Part shown: piece after piece, positions 37,081 to 45,132 of the stretch | Layout: every line of letters begins with the position of its first letter | Numbering within the stretch: position 1 is the stretch's first letter | NCBI GenBank assembly: GCA_030537145.1 | Contig: JAUNON010000006.1 | Location: forward strand, 10,389 to 74,388 | Direction: 5' to 3' | DNA from: Lachnospiraceae bacterium | GTDB taxonomy: Bacteria > Bacillota > Clostridia > Lachnospirales > Lachnospiraceae | DNA: 64,000 nucleotides | The notes under the pieces: model-generated | Seen by the model: the letters and a program-made list of their open reading frames with translations, nothing else | Databases searched by the model: none | Told to the model about the DNA's origin: nothing | Position numbers and translations under genes: made by a program

Positions 37081-37755
37081 TTAAATTCCGTAGTCAGCAA
37101 AAGCAAGATATTCAATGGCTTCATGCTCATGGGAATCCATGATCTCTATGGCATCCGCCTCGAAAACCGGCATGGCATCCGAGACATCCGTTCCTGTCCT
37201 GCTGTAGAACCAGGGGGTTTCTCCCTCCTGCGTTCCGTCATAGATCACTGCCTCTGTCAGTGTCAGAACAGCATTGTCTGAATCTGCCATATAATATGCA
37301 AAGAGGGACTCTGCTCCGTCGAATTCCTCTTTCGCAATAATTCCGTCCGTACACAGATAATAACGGCTGTTTTCCGTACTGGAAGCGATCAAAACAGGGG
37401 TCTGGCCATAGACGGCATACAACTGGAAAATCATCCCTCCGGCCTCTCCCTGGGCCTCCGTCTCTCCCACCAAAAGCTCCTCTGTCCCATTATTGTCCAC
37501 ATCCTCCAGCCAGTATCCCACCTGAGAAGGATTGGTATAGTATGCGCAAAGAGCGCACAATCCTGCCGCAGCGTATTCCTGCATACTCCACTGCTCTAAA
37601 AGCGCCGTATTATACTGGTCGAGAACCGGCCGGTACAATTCCATCGCATCATCCTCATAAGATACCAGATCCGCTTCTGCGGCAACCGCACTCTGCGCCC
37701 CGGCAAGTCCTGCCGCAGCGATGCCCAAAGCCAGCCACCCAGTCATCCCCTTCAT
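37081..37755 (-). CDS. Secreted acidic protein of unknown function
   Basis: 225 residues with a signal peptide (MKGMTGWLALGIAAAGLAG, cleavage probably after AVAA). The mature part is acidic and includes YWLEDVDNNGTEELLVGE, a pattern seen in clostridial lipoproteins with VCBS/EF-hand-like calcium loops. No catalytic motif is seen. AAGGAG precedes the ATG. It lies between mutY and an L,D-transpeptidase, so an envelope role is plausible but unproven. Confidence 0.75.
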   Translation of the reverse strand: MKGMTGWLALGIAAAGLAGAQSAVAAEADLVSYEDDAMELYRPVLDQYNTALLEQWSMQEYAAAGLCALCAYYTNPSQVGYWLEDVDNNGTEELLVGETEAQGEAGGMIFQLYAVYGQTPVLIASSTENSRYYLCTDGIIAKEEFDGAESLFAYYMADSDNAVLTLTEAVIYDGTQEGETPWFYSRTGTDVSDAMPVFEADAIEIMDSHEHEAIEYLAFADYGI

Positions 37756-37967
37756 TTTTCCTTCTCCTTCCGTATTTCCCTTTCTTTCCACATCACACCA
37801 GGGATACCGGCGGCATCCCTGAAATATATTTATCTTAACATAGCACACAGATTTCCACAAGCTTTATCTTTTTCCAGCCTGTCTCCTTCTGCCCGTTCTG
37901 CCGTGCCGGCAGCCTGCTTTACACTGCGCAGAAATCGGCCCTTCCGTACATTTTCCCACGTTCTGCC

Positions 37968-38840
37968 TTAACGGTAATAGCAGATGACAGGCATACCCGT
38001 ATAAGCATATTGATAGAGGATCTGGGCGGCATCCAACGGCAGGTTTACACAGCCGTGAGAACCGCTGTAAAGAAAAATATCCCCTCCGAAGCTGGAACGC
38101 CAGGAGGCATCATGCAGCCCGATCCCTCCGTTAAACGGCATCCAGTAGGTTACCGGAGAATTCCAGTCCGGTCCCTTCAATACTGCAGGAGACATCATAG
38201 AATAGATGGTGTAGGTGCCCTGCGGCGTTTTTCTTCCCTCATCCGTATAAGTACCGGAGACGCAGTCTGCCGAAACCTCCTGCACGCCATCCACATACAG
38301 CCAGATATGCTGATTGGTCAGGTCCACCTCCACATAAGTATCCCCCAGGTCACTGTGGCTCCAGCCCGCTGCTGTCTGTGCAAAGCTGGGAATTCTGGTC
38401 CGGGCCGCCCCGCTTCGGATAAAATGCTCCAGTACCTGCGTTTCTTTTTCCTGATCTAAAAGCCACCCGTAGCTTCCGCCGGTTACTGTCACCCAGTCAC
38501 CGGCAGAAGTCTGAAATTCCCTGGGTTTCTGGTAGGTGTCATATTTTTCCGCCAGCTCTGCAATATATTGGGAAATCTTTTCCTTTTCCAGATAGAGCGT
38601 GCCGGTGGCGGAATCATACCGGATCCAGCCCACGATAGTACTGCCGTCCAGCACCTCTGTCTGACTGCCAAACTGATATTCCACCCTGGTGCTGCAATAT
38701 TTGCTGATCTTTTTTAGCACATCCTCCACTGCCCTTGTCTGGTCCGGCAATGCGCCTGATAATTGTTCTTTTCCGAATACCGCAGCCGTATTCAGGAAAA
38801 CTGTGCCAATGATGAAAAACAGCATCCATTTCTTTTTCAT
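37968..38840 (-). CDS. L,D-transpeptidase (YkuD domain)
   Basis: Cross-links peptidoglycan through 3-3 bonds. 290 residues with a signal peptide or anchor (4-22), a PG_4-like region (about 40-135), and a YkuD domain (about 165-288). The catalytic signature SGSHGCVNLPLDAA with nucleophile Cys near 270 and upstream IGLHDA is intact. Located outside the membrane. Upstream neighbour is an amidase, forming a wall-remodelling pair. Confidence 0.93.
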   Translation of the reverse strand: MKKKWMLFFIIGTVFLNTAAVFGKEQLSGALPDQTRAVEDVLKKISKYCSTRVEYQFGSQTEVLDGSTIVGWIRYDSATGTLYLEKEKISQYIAELAEKYDTYQKPREFQTSAGDWVTVTGGSYGWLLDQEKETQVLEHFIRSGAARTRIPSFAQTAAGWSHSDLGDTYVEVDLTNQHIWLYVDGVQEVSADCVSGTYTDEGRKTPQGTYTIYSMMSPAVLKGPDWNSPVTYWMPFNGGIGLHDASWRSSFGGDIFLYSGSHGCVNLPLDAAQILYQYAYTGMPVICYYR

Positions 38841-38898
38841 CCTGATACATCCCTGCTTATCCCTGTCTTATCCTAATTATATTGTCAGATTCCTTTTC

Positions 38899-39654
38899 CT
38901 ATTCCTTTACCAGATACGTGGGATACCCCTGCCTGCGGAGCACAGCTTCCATTTTTATTGCATTATCCAGCACCTCGAATGCTCCCACCTGTACCTTATA
39001 CAAATCCCCATCCTGTACCACAAAAGCAGGATAGCCCTGCTGCGTCAGACGGTAAAGCATATCCTGGGCATATTCCGGATTACGGAAAGCGCCTGTCTGC
39101 ACCCGATAATATTCCTGCCCCCCGTTTTCCCCCAGCGTAAGCAGAATCCCATCCGCAATGGCCTGAGCCACTTCCCCAAAACGGCTGTCAAAAATTTCAT
39201 TATCCTGATCCGAATTTAAAAATCCCGCCTCTACCAAAAGCGCCGGAGCGCTGCTTCTGCGCAGAATGATCAGATCCGGGCGCTCCTCCACTCCCAGATT
39301 TTTAAAACCCAGCCGTTCCAGCTCCCGGTTAATATTTTCTGCCATCTCTACCTTTTCACCGGATAAATTGTAAACCAGCGTTTCCACGCCGCTGTATTGA
39401 TTATCCCGGGGACTGGAATTCCGATGAATAGAAACCAGAAAATCCGGATTCTCTTCATTCGATATCCGGGCTTTTTCAAGAGGTGTCTGATAAATATCCC
39501 CGGTTCTGGTATAAACTACATCCACTCCCTGATCTGCCAGCCTGCGTCCTACTTCCATTGCCAGCCTGAGATTATCCTCTTTTTCCTGACGCCCGTCGTG
39601 CACAGCTCCCGGGTCCCGGCCCCCGTGCCCGGCATCAATCACAATTTTTGCCAT
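38899..39654 (-). CDS. N-acetylmuramoyl-L-alanine amidase with two SPOR-like repeats
   Basis: Amidase_3 zinc hydrolase cutting the lactyl-Ala bond of peptidoglycan. Zinc ligands are visible in IDAGHGGRDPG, the Glu of DNLRLAMEVG-type helix, and SIHRNSS; the catalytic Glu lies in LLVEAGFLNS. Two SPOR-like repeats of about 35 residues (near 181-215 and 216-251) each contain YRVQTGAF or YKVQVGAF. There is no signal peptide, as in mother-cell-lysis enzymes of the CwlC type. Sporulation role is inference. Confidence 0.93.
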   Translation of the reverse strand: MAKIVIDAGHGGRDPGAVHDGRQEKEDNLRLAMEVGRRLADQGVDVVYTRTGDIYQTPLEKARISNEENPDFLVSIHRNSSPRDNQYSGVETLVYNLSGEKVEMAENINRELERLGFKNLGVEERPDLIILRRSSAPALLVEAGFLNSDQDNEIFDSRFGEVAQAIADGILLTLGENGGQEYYRVQTGAFRNPEYAQDMLYRLTQQGYPAFVVQDGDLYKVQVGAFEVLDNAIKMEAVLRRQGYPTYLVKE

Positions 39655-39781
39655 AAAAATACCTGCACTTCTTTTTTATCAGAATATGCAGGTATCGCCG
39701 AATTGTTTTCCCGGTACGGCAGGCCCTCCCCCGTTTCGCTGCAGGCGAAGGCCGCTGCTTCGCCGCCGCAGGGCATCCGAT

Positions 39782-41293
39782 CTAAAGATAGGAGCGGCAG
39801 GCCTGGCGCAATTCTTCCTCCCGGCTTCCAAGCAGTACGTCACAGTATTTCAAATACGCATCGCAGCCGTGCCTTCCGATAAACTCCGCCGCCCTTCTGT
39901 TTTTGGTCAGGCCTGACACCAGCAGGATCATTTCCTGTTCCTCTCCGAAGCACTCTGCCAGAAAGCCAAACGCCCGTTCCAGCTTTTCACGGATTTCTGC
40001 AATCTTCCGTTTCCTGACGGATTCTCTTTCTTCAAACAGCTCCCCCAGTCTTTGTACACTCTGCTCTCCACCGGAGATATGCTCTTTTTGCAGTATCAGA
40101 AGGTATTCCTCCAGCGTTTCCGTGACCCTAGCCTCCAGGCAGGCCTCTTCCCCGGAGATCAGCTCCATTTTTTCCTTTGTTTTCAGAGTGTCCCAGCGCT
40201 GAAGTATCCGCTTTTTCAGATCCTCTGCAAACACAGCGCTTCGGGCCTCAGCTTTCAGAGAGCGCAGCGCCTCCTGCAGTCTGTGCAGAAACCGGGTTTC
40301 CCCTTCGTATTCCAGGAATCCGTTTTGCAATACATCCAATACCAGCTCTGTCACGGTAAACCGCTCCTCGAAGGAAGCCGCCTGTGCCATAGCCAGTTTT
40401 TCCTGATAACCGGCATCGCTTATCTCCCCGGACAGAATTTCCTGTATCTGATAGTCCTCGCCGTATTTGCGGTATAACTGATAGTAGGCTGCAAAATCCC
40501 GCGCAGTATCCTTCTTCTGTAAAAACTGTATCACCAGATCCGCATTCACGGCAAGCCCCAGCTCCTCGTAGCTTTTGATAAGCTCCGAAAGATCCTCCCA
40601 GCCCCGGGCCGTTACAAAAAATTTTCCGTCCGCCGAATTTTCCACCTGATAAAAGCGGTCCTTTTTAAGAGAAAGATAGGACAAAACCGAATGATGGATG
40701 CCGCGCTCCAGAGCATATTCCAGCCACACGCCGCAGTCCGCCTGTATCTCAATTTTCCTCACCCGGTCCAAGGTGACGATATCGAATTCCCGTACCGATT
40801 TATTATATTCCGGCGGATTGCCGGCTGCCACGATCACCCAGCCCTCCGGGACCCGATGGCTGCCGAAGGTCTTATTCTGAAGAAATTGCAGCATCGTAGG
40901 AGCCAGCGTCTCGGAAACACAGTTGATCTCATCAAGAAATAAAATGCCTTCCCTCTTTCCCGTCCGCTCCATGCACTCGTATACGGATGCGATAATCTCA
41001 CTCAGCGTATATTCTGTAATACTGTACTCCTGCCCCTGATACCTGCGGCTCACAATATGAGGAAGTCCGATGGCGCTCTGCCTGGTATGATGCGTGATCG
41101 TATAAGCCACCAGGCCCACCTGGCAGGCATCTGCCGCCTGCTCTATAATTGCTGTCTTTCCAATTCCGGGCGGTCCCATCAGCAGGATCGGCCGCTGACG
41201 GAGCGGCGGATATAGATAGGATCCCCGTTCATCCTTTCTAAGATATGCCCGAACCGCATTCATAATTTCTGTCTTTGCTTCCTTTATGTTCAT
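39782..41293 (-). CDS. MoxR-type AAA+ ATPase
   Basis: 503 residues. Walker A LLMGPPGIGKTAIIEQ near residue 40, Walker B GILFLDEINCVSE, sensor 1 VIVAAGNPPEYNK and an arginine-rich sensor follow. A long helical C-terminal extension (about 290-503) is unusual for a compact MoxR. The ATG at 41293 is preceded by AGAGGG; longer frames upstream are VWA-gene sequence. Third gene after the 113-residue protein and VWA protein on the same strand, with a 41-bp gap. MoxR/VWA pairs act as chaperone-like systems; the client is unknown. Confidence 0.9.
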   Translation of the reverse strand: MNIKEAKTEIMNAVRAYLRKDERGSYLYPPLRQRPILLMGPPGIGKTAIIEQAADACQVGLVAYTITHHTRQSAIGLPHIVSRRYQGQEYSITEYTLSEIIASVYECMERTGKREGILFLDEINCVSETLAPTMLQFLQNKTFGSHRVPEGWVIVAAGNPPEYNKSVREFDIVTLDRVRKIEIQADCGVWLEYALERGIHHSVLSYLSLKKDRFYQVENSADGKFFVTARGWEDLSELIKSYEELGLAVNADLVIQFLQKKDTARDFAAYYQLYRKYGEDYQIQEILSGEISDAGYQEKLAMAQAASFEERFTVTELVLDVLQNGFLEYEGETRFLHRLQEALRSLKAEARSAVFAEDLKKRILQRWDTLKTKEKMELISGEEACLEARVTETLEEYLLILQKEHISGGEQSVQRLGELFEERESVRKRKIAEIREKLERAFGFLAECFGEEQEMILLVSGLTKNRRAAEFIGRHGCDAYLKYCDVLLGSREEELRQACRSYL

Positions 41294-41334
41294 CCAAAGC
41301 CCTCTTTTCTGCTCCGTTCCAAAACGGTTTTCCC

Positions 41335-42621
41335 TTATTCCCCCGTAATCAGAGTCCGCGCCCATCCCGGTACACGCCCCATAAACGGAGTCCTTTTTAC
41401 AAAAACAAAGGCGGTTTCGTAATCCGGCTTTACGCCGGGATACACCCCATCTCCATCGGTAAAATAAATCAAAGCCCTCAGATTGCGGATATTCTTCTTT
41501 TCCCGCTCCTGCTCCACATACCGAAATACCGGCCGGAAATCTGTCCCGGCTCTTCCCTTGATCACAGCATGGCTGCGGTATTCCTCCCATTCCTCCCCGG
41601 AACGGATCACCGTCACATCCTGAATGCTGCAGTCGCACTGAATCAGATACACCTTCATCTTCCGGAAGAAATTCTCCTTTTCTGCCAGTATTCCATACGT
41701 TTCTCCCAGAAAGCGGCTTACCATCTGCGCAGTACAGGAACCGGAGGTATCGATGGCAATCACCAGTTCCTCCAGCCGGTTCACCTCCTTGTATTCCAGC
41801 GGCTCAATCAGCGGAAGATTCCCATAATGCTCCATCCCGTAGCTGTACAGGATATAATCAAAGCTTTCTGTATCCAGCTCTGCTTCCTCCCGCAGAACGG
41901 CAAAACGCTTCAGAAAATTCCGGTAATCATATCGGCTTGCAGGCAGTCTCTCCCATTCCTCCTCCTGGCTTCCCCATTCTGATCCTGCCCGGCTCTGTCC
42001 AAAGCATCCCTGCTGTCCGGTATGCTCCCGGATCTTTTCCCATTTGCTCCGAAGCGCCGCTCCCTCGGATCCTCCGTTCTCTCTCCAGAAGCTGTGGTCG
42101 TCAAAGCAAAACGCCGCCTCCATTTCTTCCGTAGCTGCGGGAAATATCCCCTCCTCCAGCATGGAATAGATCTGTTCCGCAGAAAGGCTTCTTCCCTCCA
42201 GTTTTCCCAGGCATGCCTCCCTTACCCAGGAGTCCGGAATGCCTTCCCGGAGCCCCTCCTGCTGCAGAATCTGCTCCACTGCCATATCACAGGCTAAATT
42301 CCACAGGCGTTCCTCCCGCCTCTCCTCTCTTACTATGTGAAGGAACAGACAATGCAGAAGCATATGGAGATACCCGCTCCGAACCGCTGCAGGACTTTCC
42401 GCAAAGCATTGGATCAAAAAACGGGGACAGTAATAAAAATGATTCCCATCCGTCCCGATGCGCTCCGTCCTGTGGGAGGACCGGTATCCCACGCCGGCAA
42501 AGGCCGTATCCAGAAAAGGATACTTCCCGTACAGATCACTCCGGCACTTTTTCAGGATCTCCATACCAAGAAAGCTTTCATCCTCCTTTGTTTTCTGATT
42601 TTCCCGCTTCTTCCATTCCAA
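41335..42621 (-). CDS. VWA-like protein with DUF2201-type metallopeptidase-like N-terminus
   Basis: 428 residues. The N-terminal half resembles the putative metallopeptidase domain that accompanies VWA-like DUF2201 proteins; its key motif reads HMLLHCLFLH, with Met in place of the Glu of HEXXH. The C-terminal half is VWA-like with a MIDAS start AIDTSGSC and YFTDGDG. Adjacent MoxR ATPase fits the common MoxR-VWA pairing. A GGAGGAGG tract lies about 14 bases before the ATG, rather distant. Confidence 0.85.
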   Translation of the reverse strand: MEWKKRENQKTKEDESFLGMEILKKCRSDLYGKYPFLDTAFAGVGYRSSHRTERIGTDGNHFYYCPRFLIQCFAESPAAVRSGYLHMLLHCLFLHIVREERREERLWNLACDMAVEQILQQEGLREGIPDSWVREACLGKLEGRSLSAEQIYSMLEEGIFPAATEEMEAAFCFDDHSFWRENGGSEGAALRSKWEKIREHTGQQGCFGQSRAGSEWGSQEEEWERLPASRYDYRNFLKRFAVLREEAELDTESFDYILYSYGMEHYGNLPLIEPLEYKEVNRLEELVIAIDTSGSCTAQMVSRFLGETYGILAEKENFFRKMKVYLIQCDCSIQDVTVIRSGEEWEEYRSHAVIKGRAGTDFRPVFRYVEQEREKKNIRNLRALIYFTDGDGVYPGVKPDYETAFVFVKRTPFMGRVPGWARTLITGE

Positions 42622-42681
42622 AGCACTCTGCCTCCTCCGTTTTCTCTTTCTGCTTTTTCTTTCCCTTCCTGCTTCACTGTC

Positions 42682-43023
42682 CTACAGAGAAAGCTCCTCC
42701 TGCGGAAAACCGTATTTTTCCTGCTTCATCTTCAAAAGCCGTATCCAGGCAGCATACTGTCCCTTTTCCTGTGCCATTTTCAGGAATTCATCCAGCTCCT
42801 TCCGGCCAAAGAAGCCCTCCTTTTCCAAAATCACGATTTTTTCCGCTTCCCCCTGCTCCAGCAGCGCCGACACAGCGGGACGGATTCTCTTTTTCAGATA
42901 AGCCCGGTATGCTTCCCGCTCCGCAAAGGAAAGGGCTTCCTCTGTCAAATATCCCTGCAGGGCCAGGCTCAGTTTTAAATTATCCTGCTTTGTTTCCAAA
43001 AATTTCTCATATTGCTTCTGCAT
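42682..43023 (-). CDS. Small helical protein of the MoxR-VWA operon
   Basis: 113 residues, charged and predicted all-helical (KQYEKFLETKQDNLKLSLALQ, EKEGFFGRKELDEFL). AAAGGG precedes the ATG. It lies 60 bp upstream of the VWA gene and probably begins the operon. The residue pattern is rather like a tandem-helix adaptor. No family recognised. Confidence 0.7.
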   Translation of the reverse strand: MQKQYEKFLETKQDNLKLSLALQGYLTEEALSFAEREAYRAYLKKRIRPAVSALLEQGEAEKIVILEKEGFFGRKELDEFLKMAQEKGQYAAWIRLLKMKQEKYGFPQEELSL

Positions 43024-43082
43024 ACTCTATTCCCTTTCTGTCCCATCGTCAGGCAAAGGGTACGATTTCCCCTATTACAAAA

Positions 43083-43119
43083 GGCGGTCCGCAGATTCCG
43101 TAAGCTCTGCATAACCGCC
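43083..43119 (-). terminator. Terminator of udk
   Basis: GGCGGT (43083-43088) pairs with ACCGCC (43114-43119), with a further inner GCAGA/TCTGC stem, and is followed on the minus strand by TTTTG. It lies 29 bp past the udk stop. Confidence 0.75.
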
Positions 43120-43147
43120 TCATTTTCAGAAACAGGCCGCACAGCCG

Positions 43148-43771
43148 TTATTGTTCCAGCAACGGCTGCAGTAATAGCTCAATCTTTGATTTCATAATAT
43201 CAAATGCCACATCATTCATGCCGCCGTTGATAATAATATCCGCTTCCGCCTTTGTGGGCTCCACGTAAAGATAATGCATGGGCTTCACCTGAGCAAGGTA
43301 CTGGGTCACGATATTATCCAGATCCCGGCCCCGCTCCTTTACATCCCGCAGTATCCGCCGAATAATCCGTTCATCCGCATCCACCTCCACAAAGATCTTA
43401 ATATCAATCAGCTCCCGCACCCGGGGATCTGTCAGCAGAAGGATCCCTTCTGCAATAATTATCTTCCTGGGCTCAATATGTACCACCTGGTCCGAACGGT
43501 TATAGCTTCTGTAATCATAGACCGGACAGTCGATTGCCTCTCCGTTTTTCAGCATCTTTAAATGCTTAACCAGAAGATCCGTCTCAAATGCATCCGGATG
43601 GTCATAATTTTCTTTTTTCCGCTCCTCAAGAGGAACCTCATCCTGCCTCCGGTAGTAATTATCATGATAAACAACAGCCACGTCATCCCCGAAGGCTTTT
43701 TTTAGTCTGTTGGTAAAGGTAGATTTTCCGGAACCAGAGCCTCCCGCTATTCCTATGATTATCGTTTCCAT
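43148..43771 (-). CDS. udk: Uridine kinase
   Basis: Phosphorylates uridine and cytidine for pyrimidine salvage. P-loop GIAGGSGSGKSTF at residues 7-19, YHDNYYR, DHPDAFET and RRILRDVKERGR are family motifs. 207 residues, standard. AAGGAG lies upstream. This is the canonical enzyme, in contrast to the multidomain kinase at 2322. Confidence 0.96.
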   Translation of the reverse strand: METIIIGIAGGSGSGKSTFTNRLKKAFGDDVAVVYHDNYYRRQDEVPLEERKKENYDHPDAFETDLLVKHLKMLKNGEAIDCPVYDYRSYNRSDQVVHIEPRKIIIAEGILLLTDPRVRELIDIKIFVEVDADERIIRRILRDVKERGRDLDNIVTQYLAQVKPMHYLYVEPTKAEADIIINGGMNDVAFDIMKSKIELLLQPLLEQ

Positions 43772-43843
43772 ACCGTTCTCCTTCCGGCCGGCGGCAAAGC
43801 CTCCCGGCCTGTCTTATCCAATAACAGTTTCGGGCCTCTCCTG

Positions 43844-44860
43844 TTATGCCTCATTCAGTTTCTTCACGGAAGCGCCTTCCACAAGCGTTCCTTCCACCAC
43901 CAGCTTTTCCACCAGAGTAATCTTAGGCCGCTCGATCAGGCTGATCAGCTCCTCTGCCGCCCGTTTGCCGATGGTCTGCGTATCCTGCTGTATCGTGGTT
44001 AGTTTAGGGTCTATTACTTTTGATATGGTGATCCCATCGTATCCTGCAATGGAAATATCATCGGGAATTTTAAGACCTCTGGCCCGGATCGCATTAATTC
44101 CGCCCAAAGCAGAAAAATCATCTGGAAACAGGATACAGGTGGGCGGATCGGGCAAATCCAGAAGCTGCCCGGTGCAGATTTCCGTCTGCTGCGTATCCCG
44201 GTATTCCGCTTCCCTGACGTATTTCTCCGGTATTTTTAATTTCAGCGCCTCCGCCGTCCGGTAAAAGCTGCCGAGTCGGGCCTTGGTCGTGGAGGACTCC
44301 ATTCCATGAATATAGGCAATCTTCCGATGCCCCTGCTTATACACATAAGTCAGCAGCTCCCGCATTCCCTTCACATTATCCGAAACCACCGCACTGCATC
44401 CGTCAAATACATGGTCAATCGTGACTACGGGCAGACTGCTGTTAATCAGCTCCTGCACCTCAGGAGTATAAAAATCAATACAGGCAATCACCACACCATC
44501 CAGCCCCCGGTAACGGCAGTGCTCATAATAGCTCATACGCCGGCTGCTCTGATTACAATTTGTAAAGGTTATATCGTAGCCCCTGGCTTCCGCAGTCACC
44601 TTGAAGCTCTCCATAATGCTGGCAAAATAATCATGGGTCAGTCCGCTGCGGGCTTTATCTGCAAAAAGGATGCCCAGGTTGTAGGTACGCTTTGTTTTCA
44701 GTGCCCGGGCTGAGGAGTTGGGCAGATATCCCATCTCATCCGCCATTTTACAGATTTCCGCACGCCTTTGTGCGCCAATATCACTGTAACCATTCAATGC
44801 TTTGCTTACCGTGGCCACGGAAACACCGCATTTTTTTGCTATATCCTTCATGGAAACCAT
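43844..44860 (-). CDS. LacI-family transcriptional regulator, probable repressor of cellobiose phosphorylase
   Basis: 338 residues. N-terminal HTH SMKDIAKKCGVSVATVSKALNG, hinge with SSARALKTKRT (contacts the operator centre), then a periplasmic-binding-like sensor with VVTIDHVFDG and DDISIAGYDGI. Divergent from the GH94 gene, with AAACGTTT palindromes near both promoters, so it probably senses a cello-oligosaccharide or phosphorylated product and represses both genes. Ligand not determined. Confidence 0.93.
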   Translation of the reverse strand: MVSMKDIAKKCGVSVATVSKALNGYSDIGAQRRAEICKMADEMGYLPNSSARALKTKRTYNLGILFADKARSGLTHDYFASIMESFKVTAEARGYDITFTNCNQSSRRMSYYEHCRYRGLDGVVIACIDFYTPEVQELINSSLPVVTIDHVFDGCSAVVSDNVKGMRELLTYVYKQGHRKIAYIHGMESSTTKARLGSFYRTAEALKLKIPEKYVREAEYRDTQQTEICTGQLLDLPDPPTCILFPDDFSALGGINAIRARGLKIPDDISIAGYDGITISKVIDPKLTTIQQDTQTIGKRAAEELISLIERPKITLVEKLVVEGTLVEGASVKKLNEA

Positions 44861-44892
44861 ATCTTACACCCCGCATTTTCCATTCTTTATCT

Positions 44893-44940
44893 AAAACGTT
44901 TTCGTGTAGGTATTATATACCGTTTTTGCGCAAAAAACAA
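44893..44940 (-). promoter_or_regulatory. lacI-type gene promoter and operator
   Basis: TTGTTT (44935-44940) and TATAAT (44912-44917) on the minus strand are 17 bp apart. AAAACGTTTT (44893-44902) sits just after the -10, suited to autorepression. Confidence 0.7.
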
Positions 44941-45036
44941 GAAATCATCCCATTATTTCCTCCGTTTTGTGAGTATTTTCCAATCAATGGCCCTATTTTT
45001 TGTTTGATTTGTCACTTTCTTTCTGAAATCAACCTA

Positions 45037-45090
45037 TTGATTTCTAAAAAAAAATAAGATATACTTTAATATAACGGTACTTAAACGTTT
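45037..45090 (+). promoter_or_regulatory. Cellobiose phosphorylase promoter and operator
   Basis: TTGATT (45037-45042) and TATACT (45060-45065) are separated by 17 bp. The palindrome AAACGTTT (45083-45090) lies about 11 bases past the predicted start site, matching the site at 44893. Confidence 0.7.
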
Positions 45091-45132
45091 TCTTAACTAG
45101 CATTACAACTATAAAAGTGAAGGAGAAACACT

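Noticed and set aside
39655..39781. GC-rich inverted repeat as terminator of the MoxR operon
   Set aside because: A stem with GGCGAAG/CTTCGCC is present, but no U-tract follows, so it is not listed.
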